Position numbers and translations under genes: made by a program
The notes under the pieces: model-generated
What the model was told of the DNA's origin: nothing
Seen by the model: the letters and a program-made list of their open reading frames with translations, nothing else
Databases searched by the model: none
Source: Deltaproteobacteria bacterium
GTDB taxonomy: Bacteria; Myxococcota_A; UBA796; UBA2385
Assembly (NCBI GenBank): GCA_947462115.1
Contig: CANHON010000251.1
Span: 1 to 6,881, forward strand
Reading direction: 5' to 3'
DNA: 6,881 nucleotides
In this document: positions 1 through 5,838 of the stretch, piece by piece
Layout of the letters: each line of letters opens with the position of its first letter
Numbering within the stretch: position 1 is the stretch's first letter

Positions 1-791
1 CGGGCGGCGGGGCGGGCCTCGGGGCGGTGCAGCAGCATGGCGGTCAGCAAGCTGCGCACGCCGGGGTTGTGGACCTCGCGCAGGCGGTTGGCCACCTCCC
101 GGTCGTGCTCCTCGCCGTCCAGCGCGAGCTGAAGCAGGCGCTTGCGGCTGAGGTCCTGGTGGAGGCGCTGCTGGGTGAGGCCGGCGAAAACAACGCAGCC
201 CAGGCTGTAGACGTCACAGGCGGGGCTGACGGCGTCGTCGAGGAAGCGCTCGGGGGCGATGTAGCCGGGGGTGCCGACCACCGTGCCGGTGCCGGTGTGG
301 CCGTCCCGCTCGACCCGGGGGGAGCGGGCGATGCCGAAGTCGAGCAGCTTGACGGTGCCGTCGAGGGTGACGCGGATGTTGCTGGGCTTGATGTCGCGGT
401 GCACCAGCTCGAGGTTGGTGGCCGTGGCGTGCAGCGCGCTCGCGACCTCGCCGCACAGCTCGATGAGGGCCCGCTCGGGGATGCTGTCCTGGCCCTGGAC
501 GCACCGCAGAAGGTCGTCGCCGTCGAGGTACTGGGTGACGAGGCTGACGCGGCCGGCGAGGTTGACCATGTCGACCACGCTCAAGATGGCGCGGTGGTCG
601 AGGCGCGCGAGCAGGTTGGCCTCGTAGCGCAGCCGCTGCACGGCGTCTTCGTCGGGCGCGACGTCGCGCTTGAGGGTCTTGACGGCGACCTCGCGCACCA
701 AGCCGCCCGGGCTCGACATCGTCGCCCGGTAGACCTCGCCGAAGCCGCCGCGTCCCACGCATGCGTGCAGCTCGAAGACCCGTCGATGCAT
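1..791 (-). CDS. Eukaryote-like Ser/Thr protein kinase, N-terminal part (runs off the left edge)
   Basis: Read from ATG at 791 down to position 3, the frame is open for 263 codons with no stop in the window. It contains a nearly complete Hanks-type kinase domain. Visible parts are the glycine-rich loop GRGGFGEVY (residues 13-21), the ATP-anchoring Lys38 in VAVK, the helix-C Glu57, the catalytic loop HRDIKPSN (131-138), the metal-binding DFG (151-153), GTPGYIAPE (173-181), Asp193 in DVYSLG, and Arg260 of subdomain XI. All catalytic residues are present, so an active kinase that phosphorylates Ser/Thr on target proteins is expected. The HRD arginine suggests control by activation-loop phosphorylation. 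The domain starts at residue 5, so nothing precedes it; any sensor or membrane part would be C-terminal, outside the window. A G-rich run about 4 nt upstream of the ATG can serve as ribosome binding site. The DUF962 gene ends 41 nt upstream on the same strand, so co-transcription is plausible. Substrate and stimulus are unknown. Confidence 0.93.
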   Translation of the reverse strand, partial: MHRRVFELHACVGRGGFGEVYRATMSSPGGLVREVAVKTLKRDVAPDEDAVQRLRYEANLLARLDHRAILSVVDMVNLAGRVSLVTQYLDGDDLLRCVQGQDSIPERALIELCGEVASALHATATNLELVHRDIKPSNIRVTLDGTVKLLDFGIARSPRVERDGHTGTGTVVGTPGYIAPERFLDDAVSPACDVYSLGCVVFAGLTQQRLHQDLSRKRLLQLALDGEEHDREVANRLREVHNPGVRSLLTAMLLHRPEARPAA

Positions 792-832
792 ACAACCCCC
801 GACAGGGCGCGCCTGTCGCTCTCAGCCGTTCC

Positions 833-1306
833 TCAGGTGACAGACGCCCCGGCGGCCAGCGGGTCGCCCCGCCAGAGCTGCCCCCGCCACATCAACGACA
901 CCATCCGCATGTCGCCGGCGAGGGACCACAGCGGGTAGGTGAAGGTGGCCGGGCGGTTCTTCTCGATCAAGAAGTGGCCGGCCCACGCGAAGGCGTAGGC
1001 GAAGACCACGGCCCCGAGGCTCATGGGGTTGGCCACCGCGCAGAGCACGACGACCGCGAGCAGCGACAGCACGCCGCTCCGGCGCGCCTCGACCGCGCGA
1101 GACAGGTAGAAGATCACCGCGGAGGCCAGCAAGGCGAGGCCCATGCGGAGGGGCGCCTGGGCCACCGCCGCGAGGAGCGTGGCCAAGAAGCCGCTGGTCC
1201 CGCAGAAGTGCAGCCACCGGCTGCGCGGATCGCGGTGCTCCCCGAGGTACTTCGGCCAGAAGTCGGTGAAGGTGGAGATCCGAGGTGCTTGGGGATCGAC
1301 CTTCAT
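833..1306 (-). CDS. Mpo1-like / DUF962 family small membrane protein
   Basis: A 157-residue protein. The N-terminal block holds FWPKYLGEHRDPRSRWLHF (residues 16-34, with His24 and His33). The block near residues 109-132 contains GHFLIEKNRPATF (His111, Glu115, Pro119) followed by PLWSLAGD. Both are hallmarks of the DUF962/Mpo1-like family (YGL010w). About four hydrophobic segments (residues 36-50, 54-68, 78-92, 95-113) indicate an integral membrane protein. The yeast member Mpo1 is an Fe(II)-dependent dioxygenase in alpha-oxidation of 2-hydroxy fatty acids. The conserved histidines fit metal binding, but the bacterial role is not established and I infer only the family. The frame stays open far upstream to 2314, but that extension lies antisense to the COG0523 gene. 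The ATG at 1306 is chosen because a GGAG lies 5 nt before it and family homology begins shortly after. It is divergent from the COG0523 gene and 41 nt upstream of the kinase gene. Confidence 0.88.
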   Translation of the reverse strand: MKVDPQAPRISTFTDFWPKYLGEHRDPRSRWLHFCGTSGFLATLLAAVAQAPLRMGLALLASAVIFYLSRAVEARRSGVLSLLAVVVLCAVANPMSLGAVVFAYAFAWAGHFLIEKNRPATFTYPLWSLAGDMRMVSLMWRGQLWRGDPLAAGASVT

Positions 1307-1311
1307 GGCGG

Positions 1312-1315
1312 CTCC
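1312..1315 (-). promoter_or_regulatory. Ribosome binding site of the DUF962 gene
   Basis: GGAG on the minus strand, 5 nt before the ATG at 1306. It decides the start of this gene against the spurious upstream open frame. Confidence 0.6.
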
Positions 1316-1432
1316 GGGACGGAGAGGGGGGACGGCCCGACGGCGAGACGCAGCCTCGCCCTGGTGCGCCATGCGGCGGTCGCTGGGCCAGGGTAGCCCG
1401 TTTCCGCAGCCGGGGCCGCGCGCGTGGCCCCT

Positions 1433-1437
1433 GGAGG
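1433..1437 (+). promoter_or_regulatory. Ribosome binding site deciding the COG0523 start
   Basis: GGAGG 4 nt before the GTG at 1442. It lies downstream of the alternative GTG at 1424, which has no comparable signal, and so favours the shorter protein. Confidence 0.55.
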
Positions 1438-1441
1438 TGCG

Positions 1442-2470
1442 GTGCTGTTCACGCAGAGGATACCTGTCAGCCTGATCACCGGGGCGCTCGGGGCGGGCAA
1501 GACCACCGTGGTCAACCGCCTCTTGGGCGCGCGCGGCGAGCGCCGCCTCGTGGTGCTGGTCAACGAGCTCGGCGCCCTCGGGGTGGACGGCGCGCTGGTG
1601 CAGGACGGCGCCCTGCGAACGGTCGAGCTCACCGATGGCTGCGTCTGCTGCGCCCTTCAGGGCGAGCTCTCCGCCGCCCTGCTGCGCCTGCTCGACCGCG
1701 TGCCCGGGGTGGAGCGGGTGCTGCTCGAGACCACCGGCGCCGCCGATCCGGGGCCCCTCGCGTGGACCTTGCTCGGCGACCCGGCGCTGCGGGCGCGGCT
1801 CCGCCTGGATGGCGTGATCACTGTAGTGGATGGTGTTTTCGCGGCTCAGCAGGCCCTGGAATGCCCCGAGTGGGCGCGGCAGGTGCTGCTGGCGGACCGC
1901 CTGCTCCTGAGCAAAACCGCGCTGGCCTCGCCCTCGGCCCTCGCCGCCGCTGGGCGTGCCCTCCGCGCGCTGCGCCCCGGGCTGCAGCCCCTCGACCTCG
2001 CCGACCCCGGCCTCGCGCTCTGGTCGGCGGTGGAGGGGGCCGGCGCCTGGAGCCTCGACCGGGTGGAGGCCGAGCTGCGCGGCGCCTCGGCGGGCCTGCC
2101 GGAGGGTTCCGATGGATGGCGCGGGCGGCCCACCGCGGCGCACAGCCCGGGCCTCGGGGTGCGCTCGGTGTCGATCGACGGCTGGCTCGACCCCATCCTG
2201 GTCGAGCTCTGGCTGGATCGGCTGCTCGGGGCGCACGGCGGGGCGCTGCGCCGCCTCAAGGGGCTGCTGGCCCTGTGGGGCAGCGAGCGGCTCGTGGTGC
2301 TCCAGTGTGTGCACGGGCAGCGAGAGTCGGCCGAAGGCGGCCCCGTGGCGCTCGCCCAGCCCCGCTCCATCGTCGTCTTGATCGGCGTGGACGTTGACCT
2401 CGACGAGGCGGCGGCCGGGCTCTGGGCGGCGCGCTGGGTGGAGAACGATGCTGAACAGGCCCGTGCATGA
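1442..2470 (+). CDS. COG0523/CobW-family P-loop NTPase (putative metallochaperone)
   Basis: A 342-residue cytosolic G3E-type P-loop protein. From GTG 1442, Walker A is GALGAGKT (residues 14-21). The family block NELGALGVDGALV is at 41-53, the metal-binding CxCC signature CVCC at 67-70, a Walker B-like LLETTGAADP at 94-103, and VVDG near 128-131. The C-terminal CobW_C domain carries RLKGLLAL and LVVLQCVHG before a final LIGVD segment. Family members (YjiA, ZNG1, CobW, NHase activators) hydrolyse GTP to deliver Zn, Co or Fe to client proteins. Which metal or client applies here cannot be read from the sequence, and there is no His-rich loop. The guanine-specificity motif, normally (N/S/T)KxD, reads SKTA at 157-160, so nucleotide preference may be altered. 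GTG 1424 would add six residues but lacks a ribosome binding site. It lies 61 nt before uvrB on the same strand. The neighbours give no metal-related context. Confidence 0.9.
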   Translation: MLFTQRIPVSLITGALGAGKTTVVNRLLGARGERRLVVLVNELGALGVDGALVQDGALRTVELTDGCVCCALQGELSAALLRLLDRVPGVERVLLETTGAADPGPLAWTLLGDPALRARLRLDGVITVVDGVFAAQQALECPEWARQVLLADRLLLSKTALASPSALAAAGRALRALRPGLQPLDLADPGLALWSAVEGAGAWSLDRVEAELRGASAGLPEGSDGWRGRPTAAHSPGLGVRSVSIDGWLDPILVELWLDRLLGAHGGALRRLKGLLALWGSERLVVLQCVHGQRESAEGGPVALAQPRSIVVLIGVDVDLDEAAAGLWAARWVENDAEQARA

Positions 2471-2483
2471 CCGCGGCGTGTTA

Positions 2484-2496
2484 GTCAGTGGCTGAC
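2484..2496. repeat. Short perfect inverted repeat upstream of uvrB
   Basis: GTCAG-TGG-CTGAC is a 5-nt-arm dyad with a 3-nt centre in the 61-nt gap between the COG0523 stop (2470) and the uvrB ATG (2532). It could be an operator half-site pair or chance. It is not followed by a T-run, so it is not a convincing terminator. It does not match the E. coli, Bacillus or TTAC-N3-GTAA types of LexA box. Confidence 0.3.
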
Positions 2497-2531
2497 CTCT
2501 TGATGCCCCCCTGCGCCAGCGAGCCCGAACA

Positions 2532-4550
2532 ATGAGCGTCTTTCAGCTCCACCAGCCCTACGCTCCGGCGGGTGATCAGCCCGAGGCCATCCGTCAGCTC
2601 ACCGAGGGCCTGCTGCGCGGCGATCCCGCGCAGGTGCTGCTCGGGGCCACCGGCACCGGCAAGACCTTCACCATCGCCAACGTCATCGCGGCGGTGGGGC
2701 GGCCCACCCTGCTGCTCTGCCACAACAAGACGCTGGCCGCGCAGCTGTTCGGAGAGCTCCGGCGCTTCTTCCCCAACAACGCCGTCGAGTACTTCGTCAG
2801 CTACTTCGACTACTACCAGCCCGAGGCCTACGTGGCCTCGAGCGACACCTACATCCAAAAAGACTCGCTGATCAACGAGCGCATCGACAAGCTGCGGCAC
2901 GCCGCCACCCGCAGCCTGCTGGAGCGCCGCGACGTGATCATCGTCAGCAGCGTCTCTTGCATCTACGGCATCGGCTCCCGCGAGGCCTACGACGGCATGC
3001 TCCTGCGCCTGCGGGTCGGCCAGACCATCGACCGCAAGGACCTGCTGCGGCAGCTCGTCGACATCCTGTTCGAGCGCAACGAGGCGGACTTCCACCGCGG
3101 CACCTTCCGGTCGCGGGGCGATGTGGTGGAGGTCTTTCCGGCCCACGAGGACGAGGTGGCGATCCGCATCGAGCTGTTCGGCGACGAAGTGGAGCGCATC
3201 AGCACCTTCGACGCGCTGCGCGGCACCCGCATCGCCGCGCTGGATCAGATCGCCATCTACCCGGCCTCTCACTACGTCACGCCCAAAGAGCAGCTCGATC
3301 GAGCGGTTCGGTCGATCCAGGACGAGCTGCAGGAGCGCCTCGTCGATCTGCGCGACCGGAGCTGGCTGCTGGAGGCGCAGCGGCTGGAGGAGCGCACCCT
3401 GTTCGACCTCGAGATGATCGAGCAGACCGGCCGCTGCAAGGGCATCGAGAACTACTCCCGCCACCTCAGCGGGCGGGACACCGGCGGCCCGCCGCCCACC
3501 CTCATGGAGTTTTTCCCCGAGGATTGGCTGCTGGTCGTGGATGAGAGCCATGCCACCGTTCCGCAGGTGGGCGGCATGTACAAGGGCGACCGCGCCCGCA
3601 AGGAGGTGTTGGTCCGCCACGGCTTTCGGCTGCCCAGCGCGCTCGACAACCGTCCGCTGCAATTTCATGAGTTTGAGGCCCTGGTGCGCCAGGCCATCTA
3701 CGTCAGCGCCACCCCGGCCGACTACGAGCTCCAAGCGGCGGGCGGCGTGGTCGTCGAGCAGATCATCCGGCCCACCGGCCTGCTGGACCCCGAGGTCGAG
3801 GTGCGGCCCGCCTCCTCCCAGGTCGACGATCTGGTGCCCACCTTGCGCGGCGTCATCGCCCAGGGCGACCGGGCGCTGGTGACCGTGCTCACCAAGCGCA
3901 TGGCCCAAGAGCTGTCGGACTACCTGCGTGAGCTGGGCTTCAAGGTGCGCTACCTGCACGCCGACATCGACACCCTCGAGCGCATCGAGATCGTGCGCTC
4001 CCTGCGGCTCGGCGAGATTGACGTGCTGGTGGGCATCAACCTCTTGCGCGAGGGCCTCGACATCCCCGAGGTGGCCTTGGTGGCGGTGCTCGACGCCGAC
4101 CGCGAGGGCTTTCTGCGCAACCCCACCAGCCTCATCCAGACCATCGGGCGGGCCGCCCGCAACGTGCGCGGCCGGGTGGTGCTCTACGGCGACCGGGTCA
4201 CCCCCTCGATGCACGCCGCCATGGAGGAGACCCGCCGGCGCCGCGAGACCCAACACCAGTGGAACCTCGACCACGGCATCACGCCGGAGTCCATCCTCAA
4301 GGCGGTCGACAGCCCGCTGGCGGAGCTGCTCGACGGCGAGCGGGTCCTGGCGCGCACCGACCGGCCGGCCCTGCCCAGCACCCCGGGCCAGGACCTGCCC
4401 GACGCCGGCACCGTGGCCAACACCATCCTGCGTCTCAGCCGGGAGATGAAAGAGGCCGCCAAGAAGCTGGAGTTTGAGCGGGCGGCTGAGCTCCGCGACC
4501 GGGTCAAGCAGCTCCAGACCTGGGCGGTCGAGAACGGGGTGGCCCTCTGA
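2532..4550 (+). CDS. uvrB: Excinuclease ABC subunit B (UvrB)
   Basis: A 672-residue protein, the normal length for UvrB, the damage-verifying helicase-like subunit of nucleotide excision repair. It is loaded by UvrA and recruits UvrC for incision. The N-terminus has the family YAPAGDQPEAI block. Walker A is GATGTGKT (38-45). The aromatic DNA-gripping beta-hairpin is YFDYYQPEAY (91-100, with Tyr91, Phe92, Tyr94 and Tyr95). Walker B is DESH (337-340), followed by QVGGMYKGDRARK. The second RecA-like domain has GINLLREGLDIPEV and motif VI QTIGRAARN (536-544). The C-terminal coiled UVR motif for UvrC contact is near residues 632-662 (KKLEFERAAELRDRVK). The sequence looks intact and active. No strong Shine-Dalgarno precedes ATG 2532, but homology starts right there and no upstream in-frame start fits. 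No recognisable SOS box was seen, so DNA-damage induction cannot be claimed. It could be co-transcribed with the COG0523 gene. It converges with the receiver gene 21 nt downstream. Confidence 0.98.
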   Translation: MSVFQLHQPYAPAGDQPEAIRQLTEGLLRGDPAQVLLGATGTGKTFTIANVIAAVGRPTLLLCHNKTLAAQLFGELRRFFPNNAVEYFVSYFDYYQPEAYVASSDTYIQKDSLINERIDKLRHAATRSLLERRDVIIVSSVSCIYGIGSREAYDGMLLRLRVGQTIDRKDLLRQLVDILFERNEADFHRGTFRSRGDVVEVFPAHEDEVAIRIELFGDEVERISTFDALRGTRIAALDQIAIYPASHYVTPKEQLDRAVRSIQDELQERLVDLRDRSWLLEAQRLEERTLFDLEMIEQTGRCKGIENYSRHLSGRDTGGPPPTLMEFFPEDWLLVVDESHATVPQVGGMYKGDRARKEVLVRHGFRLPSALDNRPLQFHEFEALVRQAIYVSATPADYELQAAGGVVVEQIIRPTGLLDPEVEVRPASSQVDDLVPTLRGVIAQGDRALVTVLTKRMAQELSDYLRELGFKVRYLHADIDTLERIEIVRSLRLGEIDVLVGINLLREGLDIPEVALVAVLDADREGFLRNPTSLIQTIGRAARNVRGRVVLYGDRVTPSMHAAMEETRRRRETQHQWNLDHGITPESILKAVDSPLAELLDGERVLARTDRPALPSTPGQDLPDAGTVANTILRLSREMKEAAKKLEFERAAELRDRVKQLQTWAVENGVAL

Positions 4551-4571
4551 ATTGGCGTCCCCGAGGCCGCT
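4551..4571. other. Convergent junction between uvrB and the receiver gene
   Basis: Only 21 nt separate the two stop codons. No hairpin followed by a T-run is visible for either strand, so termination here is Rho-dependent, lies inside the opposing gene, or is leaky with convergent read-through. Confidence 0.5.
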
Positions 4572-5009
4572 TTAGCCGCGTCGGCGGGCCCAGAGGCGCC
4601 GCAGCAGGCCGGGTCGGGGCGGGCCCGCGCTCAGGGGCTGCTCGCCGTCGAGCAGCGCGCGGACGAAGGCCTGCACCCGCGCGGGGTCCGCCTCGCCTTG
4701 GTACACGCCCTGGGCCTGCCGGGGGCTGAGCAGGTCGGCGGGCGCCTCGAGCTGGAGGCCAGGGTCGAGCAGGCCCACCAGCGGCGGGGGCGAGAAGTCG
4801 GCCCGCATCGCTCGGGCTTGGCGCAGCGCGTCGCTCGGGTCGGGATCGACGCACAGCAGCACCAAAGCGAAGCGCCCGCGCCGCACCGCCCGCAGCCCGC
4901 TGTCCCCCGGGGCCAGCAGCTCCAGCTCGTGCCCCTCGCGCAGGGCCTCCGCGAGCGCGAGGCGGCGGCGCAGGGCCTCGTCGATGATCAGGATCCGCGG
5001 CAGGCTCAC
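4572..5009 (-). CDS. Degenerate response-regulator receiver (pseudo-receiver) protein
   Basis: A 145-residue protein starting at GTG 5009, which overlaps the aroE stop as GTGA. A GGAGGG lies just upstream (5013-5018). The pattern is that of a CheY-like receiver: beta-1 RILIIDE (5-11, acidic Asp10/Glu11), then helix ALRRRLALAEALREG, beta-2 ELELLAP, helix, and the hydrophobic beta-3 strand FALVLLC (47-53). PPLVGLLD (75-82) looks like beta-4 and ARVQAFVRALL (110-120) like the last helix. The residue where beta-3 should end in the phospho-acceptor Asp appears to be Cys53, with Asp55 and Asp57 just after. The usual Lys-Pro near residues 103-107 is replaced by QGEA. Phosphorylation by the standard mechanism is therefore doubtful. 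There is no output domain; the tail is Pro/Gly then basic (LLRRLWARRRG). It is the last gene of the ribF-aroE run. Alternatively it is an unrelated small alpha/beta protein, since the receiver assignment rests on pattern alone. Phosphorelay partners are unknown. Confidence 0.72.
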   Translation of the reverse strand: MSLPRILIIDEALRRRLALAEALREGHELELLAPGDSGLRAVRRGRFALVLLCVDPDPSDALRQARAMRADFSPPPLVGLLDPGLQLEAPADLLSPRQAQGVYQGEADPARVQAFVRALLDGEQPLSAGPPRPGLLRRLWARRRG

Positions 5010-5833
5010 GCGCCCTCCGGCCAGCGGTCGGCGGGCAAGGCGGCGCGCAGGGCGGCGGCGGTCGGCGCCGGTGCGCCGGTGAAGTGGGCGAAGCTCAGGC
5101 GCGCTTGGTGCAGGAGCATGGCGTGGCCCCCGAGCGGCGCCGCGCCAGCGGCCTGGAGCGCGGCGCCCAGGGCGGGCTCTGGCCTGCGCCAGTAGTTGGT
5201 ATCGACGTACAGGCCGCCGTTCTCGACAGGGGCCAGGCGGAGGAGGCCCGCTTGTTCGCCTTCGGGCGCGGCCGTGCAGTCGATGACCAGGGGCGAGGGG
5301 GCGCCGGCGCGCCAAGGCCGGGCGCTGCAGCCGATCGCCGCCGCCGCCGCTTCCGCCGCCGCTGGGCGCCGGGCTTGCAGCCACACCTGCAGGCCGCGCC
5401 GGTGGAGCGCCGCCGCGACCCCCCGGGCGGCGCCGCCCGCGCCGAGCACCACGGCGGAGCGGGGCAGGGGCCGACGCTCCTCGACCGCCGCGACAAGGCC
5501 CTCTCCATCGGTGTTGTAGCCAATGAGGCGCCCATCCGGGGCGCGGAGCACCGTGTTGACCGCCCCGGCCGCGGCCGCGCAGGGGCCGAGCGCGTCGAGC
5601 TGGTCGAGCATCGTTTGCTTGAGGGGCAGGGTGAGGTTCAGGCCCTGGATCGGCAGCGCCCGGAGCGCCGCCCCGAGCGCGACGGCCCCCGCGCCCACCT
5701 CCAGGGCGACGTAGACGCCGGCGCGGCCGCTCAGGGAGAACATCGTGTTGTGCAGCAGGGGCGAGAGGCTCCGCGCGACCGGACGCCCGAGCAAGGCGAA
5801 CAGCGGCGTTTCGCCGGAGATGGCCTGCTGCAC
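5006..5833 (-). CDS. aroE: Shikimate dehydrogenase (NADP+)
   Basis: A 275-residue protein, standard for AroE, which reduces 3-dehydroshikimate to shikimate with NADPH in the cytosolic aromatic amino acid (chorismate) pathway. Shikimate-binding SLSP is at residues 22-25. The catalytic Lys72 sits in NLTLPLK (66-72, usually N-V-T-x-P-H-K, so His is Leu here). GAVNTV is at 90-95, GYNTDG with catalytic Asp109 at 105-110, and the Rossmann loop GAGGAAR at 131-137. The Gln of the C-terminal GGHAMLLHQA block is present. The NADP-phosphate loop, typically NRT, reads ARR at 154-156 and is followed by a poly-Ala stretch, so cofactor preference may be slightly different. GTG 5833 is the start: SLSP then sits at a normal distance, and no ATG exists between the ribF stop and this motif. 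The start is 5 nt after the ribF stop, with GGAGAG 12 nt upstream, so re-initiation after ribF is likely. Confidence 0.94.
   Translation of the reverse strand: MQQAISGETPLFALLGRPVARSLSPLLHNTMFSLSGRAGVYVALEVGAGAVALGAALRALPIQGLNLTLPLKQTMLDQLDALGPCAAAAGAVNTVLRAPDGRLIGYNTDGEGLVAAVEERRPLPRSAVVLGAGGAARGVAAALHRRGLQVWLQARRPAAAEAAAAAIGCSARPWRAGAPSPLVIDCTAAPEGEQAGLLRLAPVENGGLYVDTNYWRRPEPALGAALQAAGAAPLGGHAMLLHQARLSFAHFTGAPAPTAAALRAALPADRWPEGA
5013..5018 (-). promoter_or_regulatory. Ribosome binding site of the receiver-like gene, inside the end of aroE
   Basis: GGAGGG on the minus strand, 3 nt before GTG 5009. It lies within the last codons of aroE and supports both the GTG start and coupled translation from aroE. 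Confidence 0.6.
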
Positions 5834-5838
5834 GTTGT

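Larger units (their letters stand above)
1307..1441. promoter_or_regulatory. Divergent intergenic region, probable back-to-back promoters
   Basis: This 135-nt non-coding stretch separates the minus-strand DUF962 gene from the plus-strand COG0523 gene, so it must carry start signals for both unless transcription enters from elsewhere. I cannot pick out convincing -35/-10 boxes in this GC-rich sequence. The only structure seen is a loose inverted repeat, CCCTGG (1359-1364) with CCAGGG (1388-1393), with a 23-nt loop. No Zur-like or other AT-rich metal-regulator box is visible. Confidence 0.4.

Noticed and set aside
214..795. Minus-strand 193-codon Arg-rich frame in the kinase region
   Set aside because: It is an out-of-phase shadow. 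The true kinase frame starts at 791 and is open to the window edge.
27..938. Plus-strand open frame of 303 codons opposite the kinase
   Set aside because: The minus-strand reading gives every kinase motif in order, while the plus-strand product is a low-complexity mirror frame.
1359..1393. CCCTGG/CCAGGG inverted repeat as a terminator or operator
   Set aside because: A 6-bp arm with a 23-nt loop and no T-run is easily found by chance in sequence this GC-rich. I mention it only within the intergenic entry.
1307..2314. N-terminal extension of the DUF962 frame to 2314
   Set aside because: The extra 336 codons are antisense to the COG0523 gene and show no domain. The ATG at 1306 has its own GGAG and family homology begins there.
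2481..4274. A 597-codon open frame on the minus strand opposite uvrB
   Set aside because: It lies wholly antisense to an unmistakable UvrB, has low-complexity Val/Ala/Leu/Gln/Asp/His-rich composition with no recognisable domain, and is the expected mirror frame of a GC-rich gene.
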